The notes beneath the pieces are model-generated. The model saw nothing but the letters and a program-made list of their open reading frames with translations, had not been told where the DNA came from and ran no database searches. From Actinomadura meyerae (GTDB lineage Bacteria; Actinomycetota; Actinomycetes; Streptosporangiales; Streptosporangiaceae): a stretch of 64,000 bases of DNA. Both the position numbers and the translations under genes were made by a program. Where the stretch lies: assembly GCF_900188445.1 (NCBI RefSeq), contig NZ_FZOR01000012.1:119724-183723 (forward strand), given 5' to 3'. Of this stretch, positions 16,565-25,249 are shown in pieces. Numbering within the stretch: position 1 is the first letter of the stretch; the number at the start of each line of letters is the position of its first letter.

Positions 16565-17488
16565 TCAGGTGGCCAGAGCCTTGGTCGACGCCGTGCCCGC
16601 CGTCCCGTCCGGCCCTCTCCCGCCCGGTCCCCTCCCGTCCGGCGCCGTCCCGTCCGGTGCCGTCCCGGCCGGCGTGGTCTCCACCGAGCCGATCTCCGGG
16701 CCGAGGAAGCGGCGGCCGAGCTCGGCGAAGACGGCGGGGTCCCCCGTGGCACGGAACCGGTGCCGAGGACGGGGCGCGGCCTCGGCGCGGGCCAGCCCCC
16801 GATCGTGCAGCACGCGGTACACGTCCTTGGCGGTCTCGTCGGCGCTTGACACCAGTGTGACCCCGCCGCCGACGACATACGAGATGACGCCGGTCAAAAG
16901 GGGGTAGTGGGTGCAGCCGAGGATGAGGGTGTCGCAGCCCGCGTCCACGATCGGCCGCAGGTAGCCGCGGGCGGCCTCCAGCAGCTCGCCGCCCATCGTC
17001 ACGCCCGCCTCCACGAACTCGACGAAGCGCGGGCAGGCGGCGCTGACCAGCTCGATGTGCGGGGCGGCGGCGAACGCGTCCTCGTAGGCGCGGCTGGTCA
17101 CGGTCGCCTCCGTGGCGATCAGCCCGACCCGGCCGTTGGAGGTGGCGCGCGCGGCCCGCCGGGTGGCGGGGTTGATCACCTCGACCACCGGCACGTCGTA
17201 GCGCTCCCGGGCGTCCCGGAGCATCGCCGAGCTGGCGCTGTTGCAGGCGATCACCAGCATCTTCACGCCCTCGTCGACCAGCCGGTCCAGCATCTCCAGG
17301 GCGAAGGCGCGGACCTCGGCGATCGGCCGCGGCCCGTACGGCTGGCGGGCGGAGTCGCCCAGGTACACGATCGGCTCGTTGGGCAGCTGGTCGAGGATGG
17401 CCCGCGCCACCGTCAGCCCACCGAAACCGCTGTCGAAGATCCCGATGGGAGCGTCTGGGAGGCGGTCCCCCCGGGATGGATCTGACAT
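16565..17488 (-). CDS. murI: Glutamate racemase with repetitive C-terminal tail
   Basis: A 307-residue racemase converting L- to D-glutamate for peptidoglycan. Both catalytic cysteines are present: VIACNSAS and LGCTHYP. The N-terminus [16 protein letters not shown] and [11 protein letters not shown] are diagnostic. The last ~35 residues are an unusual low-complexity Gly/Asp/Pro tail with repeats of the type TAPDG and RGPGG, beyond the normal end of the enzyme. I chose ATG 17488; TAGCCT lies 8 nt before it, so a leaderless start is possible. Neighbours keep the M. tuberculosis order. Confidence 0.95.
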   Translation of the reverse strand: MSDPSRGDRLPDAPIGIFDSGFGGLTVARAILDQLPNEPIVYLGDSARQPYGPRPIAEVRAFALEMLDRLVDEGVKMLVIACNSASSAMLRDARERYDVPVVEVINPATRRAARATSNGRVGLIATEATVTSRAYEDAFAAAPHIELVSAACPRFVEFVEAGVTMGGELLEAARGYLRPIVDAGCDTLILGCTHYPLLTGVISYVVGGGVTLVSSADETAKDVYRVLHDRGLARAEAAPRPRHRFRATGDPAVFAELGRRFLGPEIGSVETTPAGTAPDGTAPDGRGPGGRGPDGTAGTASTKALAT

Positions 17489-17645
17489 GGTGCACAAGGC
17501 TAAGCGACACGGCCCCGCGCGGGTGCGTCATGCGTCGGACATCACACCGTAACGCGCCGGAAAACCGTCCAGGTCAGGGGTCGCACGCGCGATCCGGACG
17601 CCCGCGCGGACGAAACGCCGGGGCTTTCCGCGCGTGTCGGCCCGC

Positions 17646-17705
17646 GTCAGGAGCGGGTGCGTCAGGAGCGGGTGCGTCAGGAGCGGGTGCGTCAGGAGCG
17701 GGTGC
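17646..17705. repeat. 15-bp tandem repeat, 4 perfect copies, carrying four in-frame stop codons
   Basis: GTCAGGAGCGGGTGC occurs four times without a mismatch. On the minus strand the unit reads CGC ACC CGC TCC TGA in the frame of the thioesterase gene, so its natural ending (RTRS-stop) is repeated four times in frame. Each readthrough event would add only four or five residues before another TGA. Confidence 0.97.
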
Positions 17706-18483
17706 GCGGGACGCGGGCGATCTGCCGGCTCTGCGCGACGAGCCGCCCGGCGCCGTCCCACACCTCGACCTCCTCGTCGAACCAGCCGTCGGCGAGGAGC
17801 CGCCCGGTGCCGTGCACGGCGAGCCAGCCGGGCTCGGGGACGGCCCGCATGTGCCAGGTCAGCTCGACGGTCGGCGCCCAGCCCTGCGCACCGAGGTTCA
17901 GCGCGACGGGCGGCAGCGCGTCCACGGCGAGGGCGAGGGCGAACCCGTCGGCCGGGTAGCCGTCGCGGAGCCGGAACCAGGCGCGGATCTCGGGGTTCCC
18001 GCTCGGCTGCCCGTCGAGCCAGCCCATCGTCCGGCGGTCGAAGCGCATGTCGACCACGTCGGCGAAGCCGTCGCCCGTGGGCGGCCGGAAGTCGGTGCAC
18101 TCCTCCAGCGGCGGGACGGGGGCGGGCGCCGCGCCGGCGTAGACGGGCTCGGCGGCGGCGTCGAGGGTGCCGGTGGTGATCAGCGCGTCCGCGATCGGGC
18201 GGTCGTCCTGGACGAGCGTGACGAACGCCGACGCGGCCGTCCGGCCCTGCTTGCGGGTGTCGACGACGATCTGCGCCGGGCCCGGCTTGGCGACCCGGTG
18301 GAAGTTGGTCGCGGTCGAGACGGGGTGCTCGTGCGGGGAGGCGTCCACGGCGGCGCGGGCGAGCACGGCCATCAGATAGCCGCCGTTGAGCGCCTCGGCG
18401 AACCCGTAGTCCCCGTCCAGGACGGCCTCGTACCGGCCGTCGCCGACCCGCGCGACGGCCGTCGCCTCGCCGAACCCGCTCAT
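17692..18483 (-). CDS. Acyl-CoA thioesterase family protein (double hot-dog)
   Basis: A 263-residue protein of the TesB-like double hot-dog type. Features are GFAEALNGGYLMAVLARA near the N-terminus, TNFHRVAKPGPAQI, and DALPPVALNLGAQGWAPTVELTWHMR in the second hot-dog. The family hydrolyses acyl-CoA esters; the natural substrate is unknown. ATG 18483 has GGGAG 7 nt upstream. It occupies the position between cysM and murI where M. tuberculosis carries a rhomboid-type gene (Rv1337). Its stop codon lies inside the 15-bp repeat array. Confidence 0.85.
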   Translation of the reverse strand: MSGFGEATAVARVGDGRYEAVLDGDYGFAEALNGGYLMAVLARAAVDASPHEHPVSTATNFHRVAKPGPAQIVVDTRKQGRTAASAFVTLVQDDRPIADALITTGTLDAAAEPVYAGAAPAPVPPLEECTDFRPPTGDGFADVVDMRFDRRTMGWLDGQPSGNPEIRAWFRLRDGYPADGFALALAVDALPPVALNLGAQGWAPTVELTWHMRAVPEPGWLAVHGTGRLLADGWFDEEVEVWDGAGRLVAQSRQIARVPRTRS

Positions 18484-18544
18484 CCGCACACTCCCGCGTC
18501 GCCCGGACCCGCGACGTCCCGCCGGGCCCGGTTCTAGAATCACG

Positions 18545-18556
18545 TTCGAAATCGAA
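18545..18556. promoter_or_regulatory. Small palindrome upstream of the thioesterase gene
   Basis: TTCGA-AA-TCGAA is a perfect dyad about 60 bp upstream of the thioesterase start, in an AT-richer patch. It could be an operator or promoter element; no regulator is linked. Confidence 0.3.
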
Positions 18557-18634
18557 CTCTACCGTGCCGGGCGGGATGCCACGCGGGCCAGGTCAGCCCC
18601 GGATCCGTTCGCGCCGGGCCGGGGCCGGACCGGG

Positions 18635-19603
<969 letters not shown>

Positions 19604-19876
19604 TCAGCCGCCGGCCACGGCGGGGAGGATGGTGACGTTGTCGCCGTCGGCGACCTGCGTCTCCAGCCCGCCGAGGAAGCGCACGTCCTCGTCGTTCAGG
19701 TAGACGTTGACGAACTTGCGCAGGCCCTTGTCGTCCACCAGCCGGTCGCGCAGGCCGGCGTGCCGGCTGTCCAGGTCGCTGAACAGCTCGTCCAGCGTGG
19801 CGCCCTTGCCCTCCACGGCCTTCGCGCCGTCGGTCAGGTTGCGCAGGATCGTCGGGATCCGGACCTCGATCGCCAT
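19604..19876 (-). CDS. cysO: Ubiquitin-like sulfur carrier protein for cysteine synthesis
   Basis: A 90-residue beta-grasp protein ending in the exposed di-glycine AVAGG, which is converted to a thiocarboxylate. Family motifs are VRIPTILRNLTDG, VNVYLNDEDVRF and ADGDNVTILPAVAGG. It donates sulfur to CysM, and Mec removes the finished cysteine. A clear AAGGAGAT ribosome site precedes the ATG. A hairpin and a 40-codon ORF lie upstream in the 260-bp gap to mec. Confidence 0.96.
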   Translation of the reverse strand: MAIEVRIPTILRNLTDGAKAVEGKGATLDELFSDLDSRHAGLRDRLVDDKGLRKFVNVYLNDEDVRFLGGLETQVADGDNVTILPAVAGG

Positions 19877-19908
19877 CGCGGTGATCTCCTTCTACGTCGT
19901 ACGGGGAC

Positions 19909-19940
19909 TCCCCGCCCTCTCGCGTCTCAACCGGGCGGGA
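19909..19940 (-). promoter_or_regulatory. Hairpin between the leader ORF and cysO (possible attenuator)
   Basis: On the minus strand TCCCGCCC pairs with GGGCGGGGA (7-8 bp with one bulge, 15-nt loop). The stem starts ~30 nt after the stop of the small ORF and ends ~33 nt before the cysO start. No T-run follows, so it is at best a weak or Rho-assisted terminator. Confidence 0.35.
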
Positions 19941-19970
19941 AGCGGGTTGATTCCAGGCGTGATCAGCGCA

Positions 19971-20093
19971 TCAGCGACAGTCGTAGACGACCTCGGCGCG
20001 CGAGTGCCCGAACAGGAAGCTCTGCACGGGGGGCACGGCGGAACCGGCACGGCGCCGCGGGCAGCCGTCCGTCTCGTGCCCGCTCGTCCACAT
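19971..20093 (-). CDS. Possible 40-aa leaderless leader peptide with two Cys codons upstream of cysO-cysM
   Basis: A 40-codon ORF in the mec-cysO gap: it starts MWTSGHETDGCPRRR and ends FGHSRAEVVYDCR. It has no ribosome site, but TAAACT lies exactly 7 nt before the ATG, as for a leaderless transcript. Cysteine codons occur at position 11 (TGC) and as the penultimate codon (TGT, rare in this DNA). Mycobacterial leaderless ORFs with cysteine codons are known to act as cysteine-responsive attenuators, although usually with poly-Cys tracts. I infer a similar role from position only. Confidence 0.45.
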   Translation of the reverse strand: MWTSGHETDGCPRRRAGSAVPPVQSFLFGHSRAEVVYDCR

Positions 20094-20100
20094 GTCGACC

Positions 20101-20106
20101 AGTTTA
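20101..20106 (-). promoter_or_regulatory. -10 hexamer TAAACT for the leader ORF and cysO-cysM
   Basis: TAAACT is 7 nt upstream of the small-ORF ATG. It would give cysO-cysM a promoter separate from mec. No good -35 element is seen. Confidence 0.45.
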
Positions 20107-20136
20107 CCGGCCGCGGCCATCCCGATCCGCTCCCGC

Positions 20137-20556
20137 TCAGCCCGCGTACGAGTCGACGATGGCGACCTCTTCTTCGGTCACTTCCCCGTCCACGATCCGG
20201 AACGACCGGAACTCGGTGTCGTCGTCCGAGCGGGTCGACACGAGCACGTAGTGGGCGTTCGGCTCGGACGCGTAGGAGATGTCCGTGCGGGACGGGTACG
20301 CCTCCGTGGCCGTGTGCGAGTGGTAGATCACCACCGGCTCCTCGTCCCGGTCGTCCATCTCCCGCCAGACCTTCAGCTGCTCCTTGGAGTCGAACCGGTA
20401 GAAGGTCGGCGAACGCTCGGCGTTCTCCATCGCGATGTACCGGACCGGCCGGTCCGACCCGACCGGGCCCGCGATGACTCCGCACGCCTCGTCCGGGTGG
20501 TCGGCGCGCGCGTGCGCGATGATCTTCTCCACCAGGGCGCGCTCGATCGTCAGCAT
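20137..20556 (-). CDS. mec: CysO-cysteine peptidase (JAMM/MPN metalloprotease)
   Basis: A 139-residue JAMM-domain protease. The zinc motif is complete: Glu23 in HPDEACG, then His79-Ser-His81 and Ser89/Asp92 in HSHTATEAYPSRTD (HxHx7Sx2D). It releases cysteine from the C-terminus of the CysO-Cys adduct, matching Rv1334. TAAGCT lies 7 nt upstream of the ATG, suggesting a leaderless transcript. It lies upstream of cysO, as in mycobacteria. Confidence 0.95.
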   Translation of the reverse strand: MLTIERALVEKIIAHARADHPDEACGVIAGPVGSDRPVRYIAMENAERSPTFYRFDSKEQLKVWREMDDRDEEPVVIYHSHTATEAYPSRTDISYASEPNAHYVLVSTRSDDDTEFRSFRIVDGEVTEEEVAIVDSYAG

Positions 20557-20563
20557 GGCCCCG

Positions 20564-20569
20564 AGCTTA
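20564..20569 (-). promoter_or_regulatory. -10 hexamer TAAGCT for leaderless mec
   Basis: TAAGCT ends 7 nt before the mec ATG, with no ribosome binding site between. Confidence 0.45.
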
Positions 20570-20605
20570 AAGGAACGGCCCGCGGGCGCACTGCAACGGC
20601 TCCCC

Positions 20606-20677
20606 AGGGCCCCTGGAGCGGTCCCCCAGGGCTCGTAGGGCAGCGGTTCCCCAGGGCTCCTAGGGCAGCGGTTCCCA
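20606..20677. repeat. 25-bp tandem repeat, about 2.9 copies, spanning the DUF2017 stop codon
   Basis: Units start AGGGCTC(C/G)TAGGGCAGCGG at 20628 and 20653, with a third, diverged, 22-bp copy at 20606. The two good copies differ by one internal base; that base creates the TAG stop of the DUF2017 gene in one copy and destroys it in the other. Confidence 0.85.
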
Positions 20678-21199
20678 CAGCACGCGGACGAGGCTCTCCT
20701 GGAGCATCGTCAGCCAGTCGTAGACGGCGAACAGGGAGGCGCGCGGGTCGCGCGGGTCCATCTGGTTCGCCTCCTCGTACCACTCCTCGGTGACGTCGAG
20801 CCGCGTGCCGAGCGCGAGCCGGACGTCGTTCAGCGCCCGCAGCCAGCACTGCGCCTGCTCCTCGTTGAGGACGGCGTCCGTGTCGCGCTCGCCGAGCGCC
20901 GACAGCACCGCCCCGGCCGCCTCGCGCTTGCCGTCCCGCAGCCCCATCTCGGTGTAGCGGCGGAACTCCCCCGCGGCCTCGCCGTCGTCGCGGTAGGCGT
21001 CCGGGAACAGCCGCGCCAGGACGGGGTCGTCCGGCTTCGTGGCGTTCTCGGCGATGCCCATCGCGGCCAGCTCGTCGTCCCCGCTGGGGGCCTCGCCGAT
21101 CAGCGCCAGCAGCTGCTCCATCAGGGCCCGCAGCAGCGCCGTCTCCTCGGCCTCCAGCCGGATCTCGACGGCGTCCCCGGACCTGCCCACATCGGTCAT
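20660..21199 (-). CDS. DUF2017 family protein
   Basis: A 179-residue helical protein of the actinobacterial DUF2017 family, always found next to clpS (Rv1332-like position). Recognisable segments are IRLEAEETALLRALMEQLLAL and DPRASLFAVYDWLTMLQESLV. No catalytic motif is visible and no function is established. It starts 3 bp after the clpS stop, so the two are co-translated. The stop codon lies in a 25-bp tandem repeat. Confidence 0.9.
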   Translation of the reverse strand: MTDVGRSGDAVEIRLEAEETALLRALMEQLLALIGEAPSGDDELAAMGIAENATKPDDPVLARLFPDAYRDDGEAAGEFRRYTEMGLRDGKREAAGAVLSALGERDTDAVLNEEQAQCWLRALNDVRLALGTRLDVTEEWYEEANQMDPRDPRASLFAVYDWLTMLQESLVRVLWEPLP

Positions 21200-21202
21200 C
21201 CG

Positions 21203-21508
21203 CTAGTCGTCCCGCTTCACGGTCGCCCACAGCCCGTAGGAATGCAGGATCTCCACGTCCCGTTCCATCTCCTCGCGCGTGCCGTTCGCCACGACCGCGC
21301 GGCCCTTGTGGTGCACGTCGAGCATCAGCTTCTCGGCCTTGGTCTTCGGGTAGCCGAACACGGTCTGGAACACGTAGGTGACGTACGACATCAGATTGAT
21401 CGGGTCGTTCCAGACGATCGCCAGCCAGGGCCGGTCGGCGCTCACGTCCTCCTCGGCGTCCGGCCGCTCCAGCTCGACCGGTGCGGGCGCCGTGCTCATG
21501 GCGCTCAT
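21203..21508 (-). CDS. clpS: ATP-dependent Clp protease adaptor ClpS
   Basis: A 101-residue ClpS adaptor that delivers N-degron substrates to the Clp ATPase. The core is [20 protein letters not shown] followed by [23 protein letters not shown] and GTREEME, with the Asn-Asp pair of the N-degron pocket. ATG 21508 is preceded by GGGGGTGA; ATG 21499 is the alternative. It is divergent from pncB and co-oriented with the DUF2017 gene. Confidence 0.95.
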   Translation of the reverse strand: MSAMSTAPAPVELERPDAEEDVSADRPWLAIVWNDPINLMSYVTYVFQTVFGYPKTKAEKLMLDVHHKGRAVVANGTREEMERDVEILHSYGLWATVKRDD

Positions 21509-21639
21509 CCGCCCGGTCACCCCCTCTCTCTCCGTGACTCCTCGCGCGCTGTCCGTCCGCCCGCAGCACCCCGATGCTATGCGCCGGTCCCCCCGCCGGG
21601 TGCGCGAGCCCGCACATCCATGGTGCCCGCAGCGGGGCT

Positions 21640-21645
21640 TAGGGT
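21640..21645 (+). promoter_or_regulatory. -10 hexamer TAGGGT for leaderless pncB
   Basis: TAGGGT is followed by 7 nt and then the GTG start of pncB. No ribosome site is present. Confidence 0.5.
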
Positions 21646-21652
21646 TCCACCT

Positions 21653-22966
21653 GTGGACCTTGGTGACGGCACCGCACTGCTGACCGACCAGTACGAACTG
21701 ACCATGCTCCAGGCGGCGCTCCGCAGCGGCACGGCGGACCGCCGCGCGGTCTTCGAGGTGTTCGCCCGGAGCCTGCCCGCCGGCCGCCGCTACGGCGTCG
21801 TCGCCGGGACCGGGCGGCTGCTGGACGCGATCGAGGAGTTCCGGTTCGAGACCGCCGAGCTGGACTTCCTCACGTCCAACGGGATCGTGGACGAGCCGAC
21901 CGCGCGATGGCTGGAGAAGTTCCGGTTCAGCGGGAACGTCTGGGGTTATGCCGAGGGCGACTGCTACTTCCCGGACTCGCCGATCCTGGTGGTCGAGGGG
22001 ACGTTCGGGGAGGCGGTGCTGCTCGAGACGATCGCGCTGTCGATCCTGAACCACGACTCGGCGATCGCGTCCGCCGCGTCCCGGATGGTGCAGGCCGCGC
22101 AGGGCCGCCCCATCATCGAGATGGGGTCGCGGCGCACCCACGAGCGCGCCGCCGTGGCCGCCGCCCGCGCCGCCTACATCGCCGGGTTCACCACGACGTC
22201 CAACCTGGAGGCGGGACGGCGCTACGGCGTCCCCACGGCCGGCACGAGCGCGCACTCGTTCACCCTCCTGCACGACAGCGAGCGGCACGCGTTCGAGGCG
22301 CAGCTCGACTCCCTCGGCGACGGCACCACGCTGCTCGTCGACACCTACGACGTGGAGCGGGCCGTCCGGACGGCGGTGGAGCTGGCCGGGCCGCCGCTCG
22401 GCGCCGTCCGCATCGACAGCGGCGACCTCGCCGTCGTGGCGCGGCGCGTCCGCGACCAGCTCGACGCGCTCGGCGCGCACGGCACCCGCATCGTGGTGAC
22501 CGGCGACCTGGACGAGTACGGCATCGCCGCCCTCGCCGCCGCCCCCGTGGACGGCTACGGGGTCGGGACGTCCCTCGTCACCGGGTCCGGCGCGCCGACC
22601 GCGTCGCTGGTCTACAAGCTCGTCGCCCGCGCCGACGTCCCCGGCGGCGACGCGCCCGTGCGCCCGGTCGCCAAGCGCTCGCCGGGCAAGCCGAGCCGGG
22701 GCGGCCGCAAGTCGGCCGTCCGCCGGATCGACGGGCACGGCGTCGCCGTCGCCGAGGCGGTCTCCGTCGGCGAGCCCGCCCCCGGGGCGCGCGACCGGGT
22801 GCTGCACGTCCCGCTCGTCCGGGACGGGGAGATCGTCGGGCGCGAACCGCTGGAGGCGGCCCGCGCGCGCCACGAGCGCGCCGTCGGGGAACTGCCGCCG
22901 ACCGCGCTCCAGCTCTCCCGCGGCGAGCCCGCCGTCCCGACCGAATTCGTCCACGGCGGTCCGTGA
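21653..22966 (+). CDS. pncB: Nicotinate phosphoribosyltransferase
   Basis: A 437-residue enzyme joining nicotinate and PRPP to NaMN in NAD salvage. Diagnostic segments are [56 protein letters not shown] and IDSGDL. Length is standard. The GTG start lacks a ribosome site and fits a leaderless transcript. The nicotinamidase gene follows 62 bp downstream, so the two salvage steps are encoded together. Confidence 0.96.
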   Translation: MDLGDGTALLTDQYELTMLQAALRSGTADRRAVFEVFARSLPAGRRYGVVAGTGRLLDAIEEFRFETAELDFLTSNGIVDEPTARWLEKFRFSGNVWGYAEGDCYFPDSPILVVEGTFGEAVLLETIALSILNHDSAIASAASRMVQAAQGRPIIEMGSRRTHERAAVAAARAAYIAGFTTTSNLEAGRRYGVPTAGTSAHSFTLLHDSERHAFEAQLDSLGDGTTLLVDTYDVERAVRTAVELAGPPLGAVRIDSGDLAVVARRVRDQLDALGAHGTRIVVTGDLDEYGIAALAAAPVDGYGVGTSLVTGSGAPTASLVYKLVARADVPGGDAPVRPVAKRSPGKPSRGGRKSAVRRIDGHGVAVAEAVSVGEPAPGARDRVLHVPLVRDGEIVGREPLEAARARHERAVGELPPTALQLSRGEPAVPTEFVHGGP

Positions 22967-23028
22967 CGGTGCGCCGGCGCCCGCCTGGGGTACGGTCGAT
23001 CAGGGGCAACCGGTACCAGGGAGCGGTC

Positions 23029-23610
23029 GTGGGCAAGAAGGCTCTGATCATCGTTGACGTGCAGAACGACTTCTGCGAGGGCGGATCGCTGGCCGTCGCC
23101 GGCGGCGCGGACGTCGCCTCCGCCATCTCCGCGTACGTGGCCGAGCACAGGTCCGAGTACGCGCACATCGTCGCGACGCGGGACTTCCACCTCGACCCCG
23201 GCGAACACTTCTCCGCCGAACCCGACTTCGTCGACACCTGGCCGCCGCACTGCGTGATCGGCACCCCCGGCGCCGACTTCCACCCGAACCTGGCCCTCGC
23301 CCCGATCGAGGCCGTGTTCAGCAAGGGCCGCGAGAGCGCCGCCTACAGCGGCTTCGAGGGCGTCTCGGACGACGAGACGCCGCTCGCCGACTGGCTCGCC
23401 GCCCGCGGCGTCGACGCCGTGGACATCGTCGGCATCGCGACCGACCACTGCGTCCGCGCCACCGCCGTCGACGCGGCCCGCGCGGGCCTGCGCACCACCG
23501 TCCTGCTCGGCCTCACCGCCGGGGTCGCGAAGACCACCGTCGACCGCGCCCTCGACGAGCTGCGCGACGAGGGCGTCGCCCTGGCCGGAGACCCGGTGGT
23601 GGCCGGCTGA
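23029..23610 (+). CDS. pncA: Nicotinamidase
   Basis: A 193-residue isochorismatase-fold amidase converting nicotinamide to nicotinate, the substrate of the upstream PncB. The catalytic triad is in place: Asp in IVDVQNDFCEGG, Lys in FSKGRES and Cys in GIATDHCVRATA. Metal-ligand residues are in TRDFHLDPGEHFS. The GTG has GGGAG 5 nt upstream. gntK starts 2 bp after the stop. Confidence 0.95.
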   Translation: MGKKALIIVDVQNDFCEGGSLAVAGGADVASAISAYVAEHRSEYAHIVATRDFHLDPGEHFSAEPDFVDTWPPHCVIGTPGADFHPNLALAPIEAVFSKGRESAAYSGFEGVSDDETPLADWLAARGVDAVDIVGIATDHCVRATAVDAARAGLRTTVLLGLTAGVAKTTVDRALDELRDEGVALAGDPVVAG

Positions 23611-23612
23611 CC

Positions 23613-24140
23613 ATGAGCACCTCACCCCCCACCGTGATCGTGATCGCCGGCGTCTCCGGCAGCGGCAAGACCACCATCGGCACGCTCCTCGCGGAGCGGC
23701 TCGGCTGGGAGTACGCCGAGGCCGACGCGTTCCACTCCGAGGCGAACATCGCCAAGATGCGCGCGGGCCATCCGCTGACGGACGCCGACCGCGCGCCCTG
23801 GCTGCGCACCATCGCCGCCTGGATCTCCGACCGGCTCGACACCGGCCGCCCCGGCGTCGTCACCTGCTCGGCCCTCAAGCGCACGTACCGCGACATCCTC
23901 ACCGGCGGGAACTCCGCGGTCGCGATGGTCCTGCTGGACGGCGACCGCGACCTCATCGCCGCCCGCATGAAGGCGCGCAAGGGCCACTTCTTCAAGGCGG
24001 ACCTCCTCGACAGCCAGTTCGCCGACCTGGAGCTTCCCGGCCCCGGCGAGGACGTCCTCACGGCCCCGATCGCCGGTTCTCCCGAAGAGACGGTCGACCA
24101 CATCATGGAGGCCCTGAGCCCGGACGCCGTCCCGAGCTGA
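23613..24140 (+). CDS. gntK: Gluconokinase
   Basis: A 175-residue P-loop kinase phosphorylating D-gluconate to 6-phosphogluconate. Walker A is GVSGSGKTT; further family motifs are EADAFHSEANIAKMRAGHPLTDADRAPWL (in parts) and CSALKRTYRD. It starts 2 bp after pncA, so it is cotranscribed with the NAD salvage genes; no functional link is obvious. Confidence 0.93.
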   Translation: MSTSPPTVIVIAGVSGSGKTTIGTLLAERLGWEYAEADAFHSEANIAKMRAGHPLTDADRAPWLRTIAAWISDRLDTGRPGVVTCSALKRTYRDILTGGNSAVAMVLLDGDRDLIAARMKARKGHFFKADLLDSQFADLELPGPGEDVLTAPIAGSPEETVDHIMEALSPDAVPS

Positions 24141-24198
24141 CCCCGCGAAGGACGGCCACCGCCTCAGCCGCGCACGCGGCGTCGGCGGGCGCTCGCGG

Positions 24199-25125
24199 TC
24201 ATCGCCGTCCCTCGAACGCTCCGTCCCGCTCCAGCAGCGTGATGCCGGCGACGATGCCGCGGAACGGGTCGCCGGCCGCCGGGACGCGGGCGGCGTCCGC
24301 CTCGTAGGCCAGGCACAGCGCGGCCAGGCGGATCGCGGCGATCCCGTTCGCCGTGGCGGGGGCCTCCTCGGTGAGGACGGGCACCGCCGTCTCCTCCAGG
24401 CGGGTCGCGGCCTGCCGCGCCCACGCGCTCGGGGATGCGGCGTCCAGTTCCCGGCGCCCTTCGCGGATGTTGCGGGTCAGGTCGCCGGTGGCGGCCGCAT
24501 TGCCGCGGTCGAGCCGGACGCGTGCCGCCCGGTGCAGGACGTCCGCGACCCGGCCGCGCCATGCGCGCTCGGGATGCGCGCTGAGCAGGTAGTGGCGGGC
24601 GTGGTAGTACAGCCCCCGTTTGAAGACGCGGCCGAGGGCGCCGTCCAGCAGCAGCGAGCCCGTCTCGCCGCTGCCCAGGTCGACGGGCAGGCCGCGGGAC
24701 GCGTCGCGGACGCCGCCCCGCTGCTCGTCCCACTCGCCGTAGAGCCGCCCGGCTCGCTCCTGGTCGATGGGGATATCCGGGTCGGTGGCGAGCGAGTACC
24801 GCGCGTACGCGTCGTTCTCGCGCCTGATGGCCCTGCTCAGCTGCCTGGCCCCTTCGACGGCGGCGGTGAGGTCGCGGTCGATGCCGTGGTAGGGGGCGAG
24901 GACGCGCGCCAGTTCCCGCGCGGCCACCCCGGCCTCCTCTAGATCCTCCCCGCAGTCGACGGCCATGTCCTGCGCCACCCAGAGGGCGTGGTCGCCGTAA
25001 TGGTGGTGGATGTTCCAGACCGCGCGGACCAGCAGCAGCCTGGCGAGCAGCGGGGCCGCCCGGTCGACGTCGTCGGAGAGCCTGGCGGCGAGCGCGCCGC
25101 GGTCGATCACACCCGGTCGGTCCAT
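24199..25125 (-). CDS. Hypothetical protein, 308 aa, unrecognised
   Basis: I do not recognise this protein. It is soluble and mostly alpha-helical, rich in Ala, Arg and Leu. There is a His-rich stretch AVWNIHHHYGDHALWVAQDM near residue 40, and a middle segment LGRVFKRGLYYHARHYLLSAHPERAWRGR. ATG 25125 has GGGAG 6 nt upstream. It is divergent from the FtsX-type permease, and the palindrome between them could control both. Codon use matches the surroundings, so it is a real gene. Confidence 0.7.
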   Translation of the reverse strand: MDRPGVIDRGALAARLSDDVDRAAPLLARLLLVRAVWNIHHHYGDHALWVAQDMAVDCGEDLEEAGVAARELARVLAPYHGIDRDLTAAVEGARQLSRAIRRENDAYARYSLATDPDIPIDQERAGRLYGEWDEQRGGVRDASRGLPVDLGSGETGSLLLDGALGRVFKRGLYYHARHYLLSAHPERAWRGRVADVLHRAARVRLDRGNAAATGDLTRNIREGRRELDAASPSAWARQAATRLEETAVPVLTEEAPATANGIAAIRLAALCLAYEADAARVPAAGDPFRGIVAGITLLERDGAFEGRR

Positions 25126-25198
25126 CGAAGGCTCCCGCCCGCACGAGCATTTGCGCCGTCCCGGGCAGTCTAGGCACAAGCCCGCCGCCCGGCACGTT

Positions 25199-25218
25199 AT
25201 AGTCTCACCTGAGACTAT
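25199..25218. promoter_or_regulatory. Perfect palindromic operator upstream of the FtsX-type permease
   Basis: ATAGTCTC and GAGACTAT form a perfect 8-bp inverted repeat around ACCT, 32 bp upstream of the permease start. This is a strong candidate for a dimeric repressor site. No regulator gene is adjacent in the permease direction. Confidence 0.7.
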
Positions 25219-25249
25219 CTTGAGTGGGCAGAAAAGATTGGGGGACGCC

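Noticed and set aside
17646..17705. CRISPR-like direct repeats
   Set aside because: The units are contiguous, 15-16 bp long and without spacers; they are simple tandem repeats.
21509..21652. Possible NAD-related riboswitch between clpS and pncB
   Set aside because: pncB appears leaderless, so there is no 5' leader to hold a riboswitch, and no conserved motif was found.
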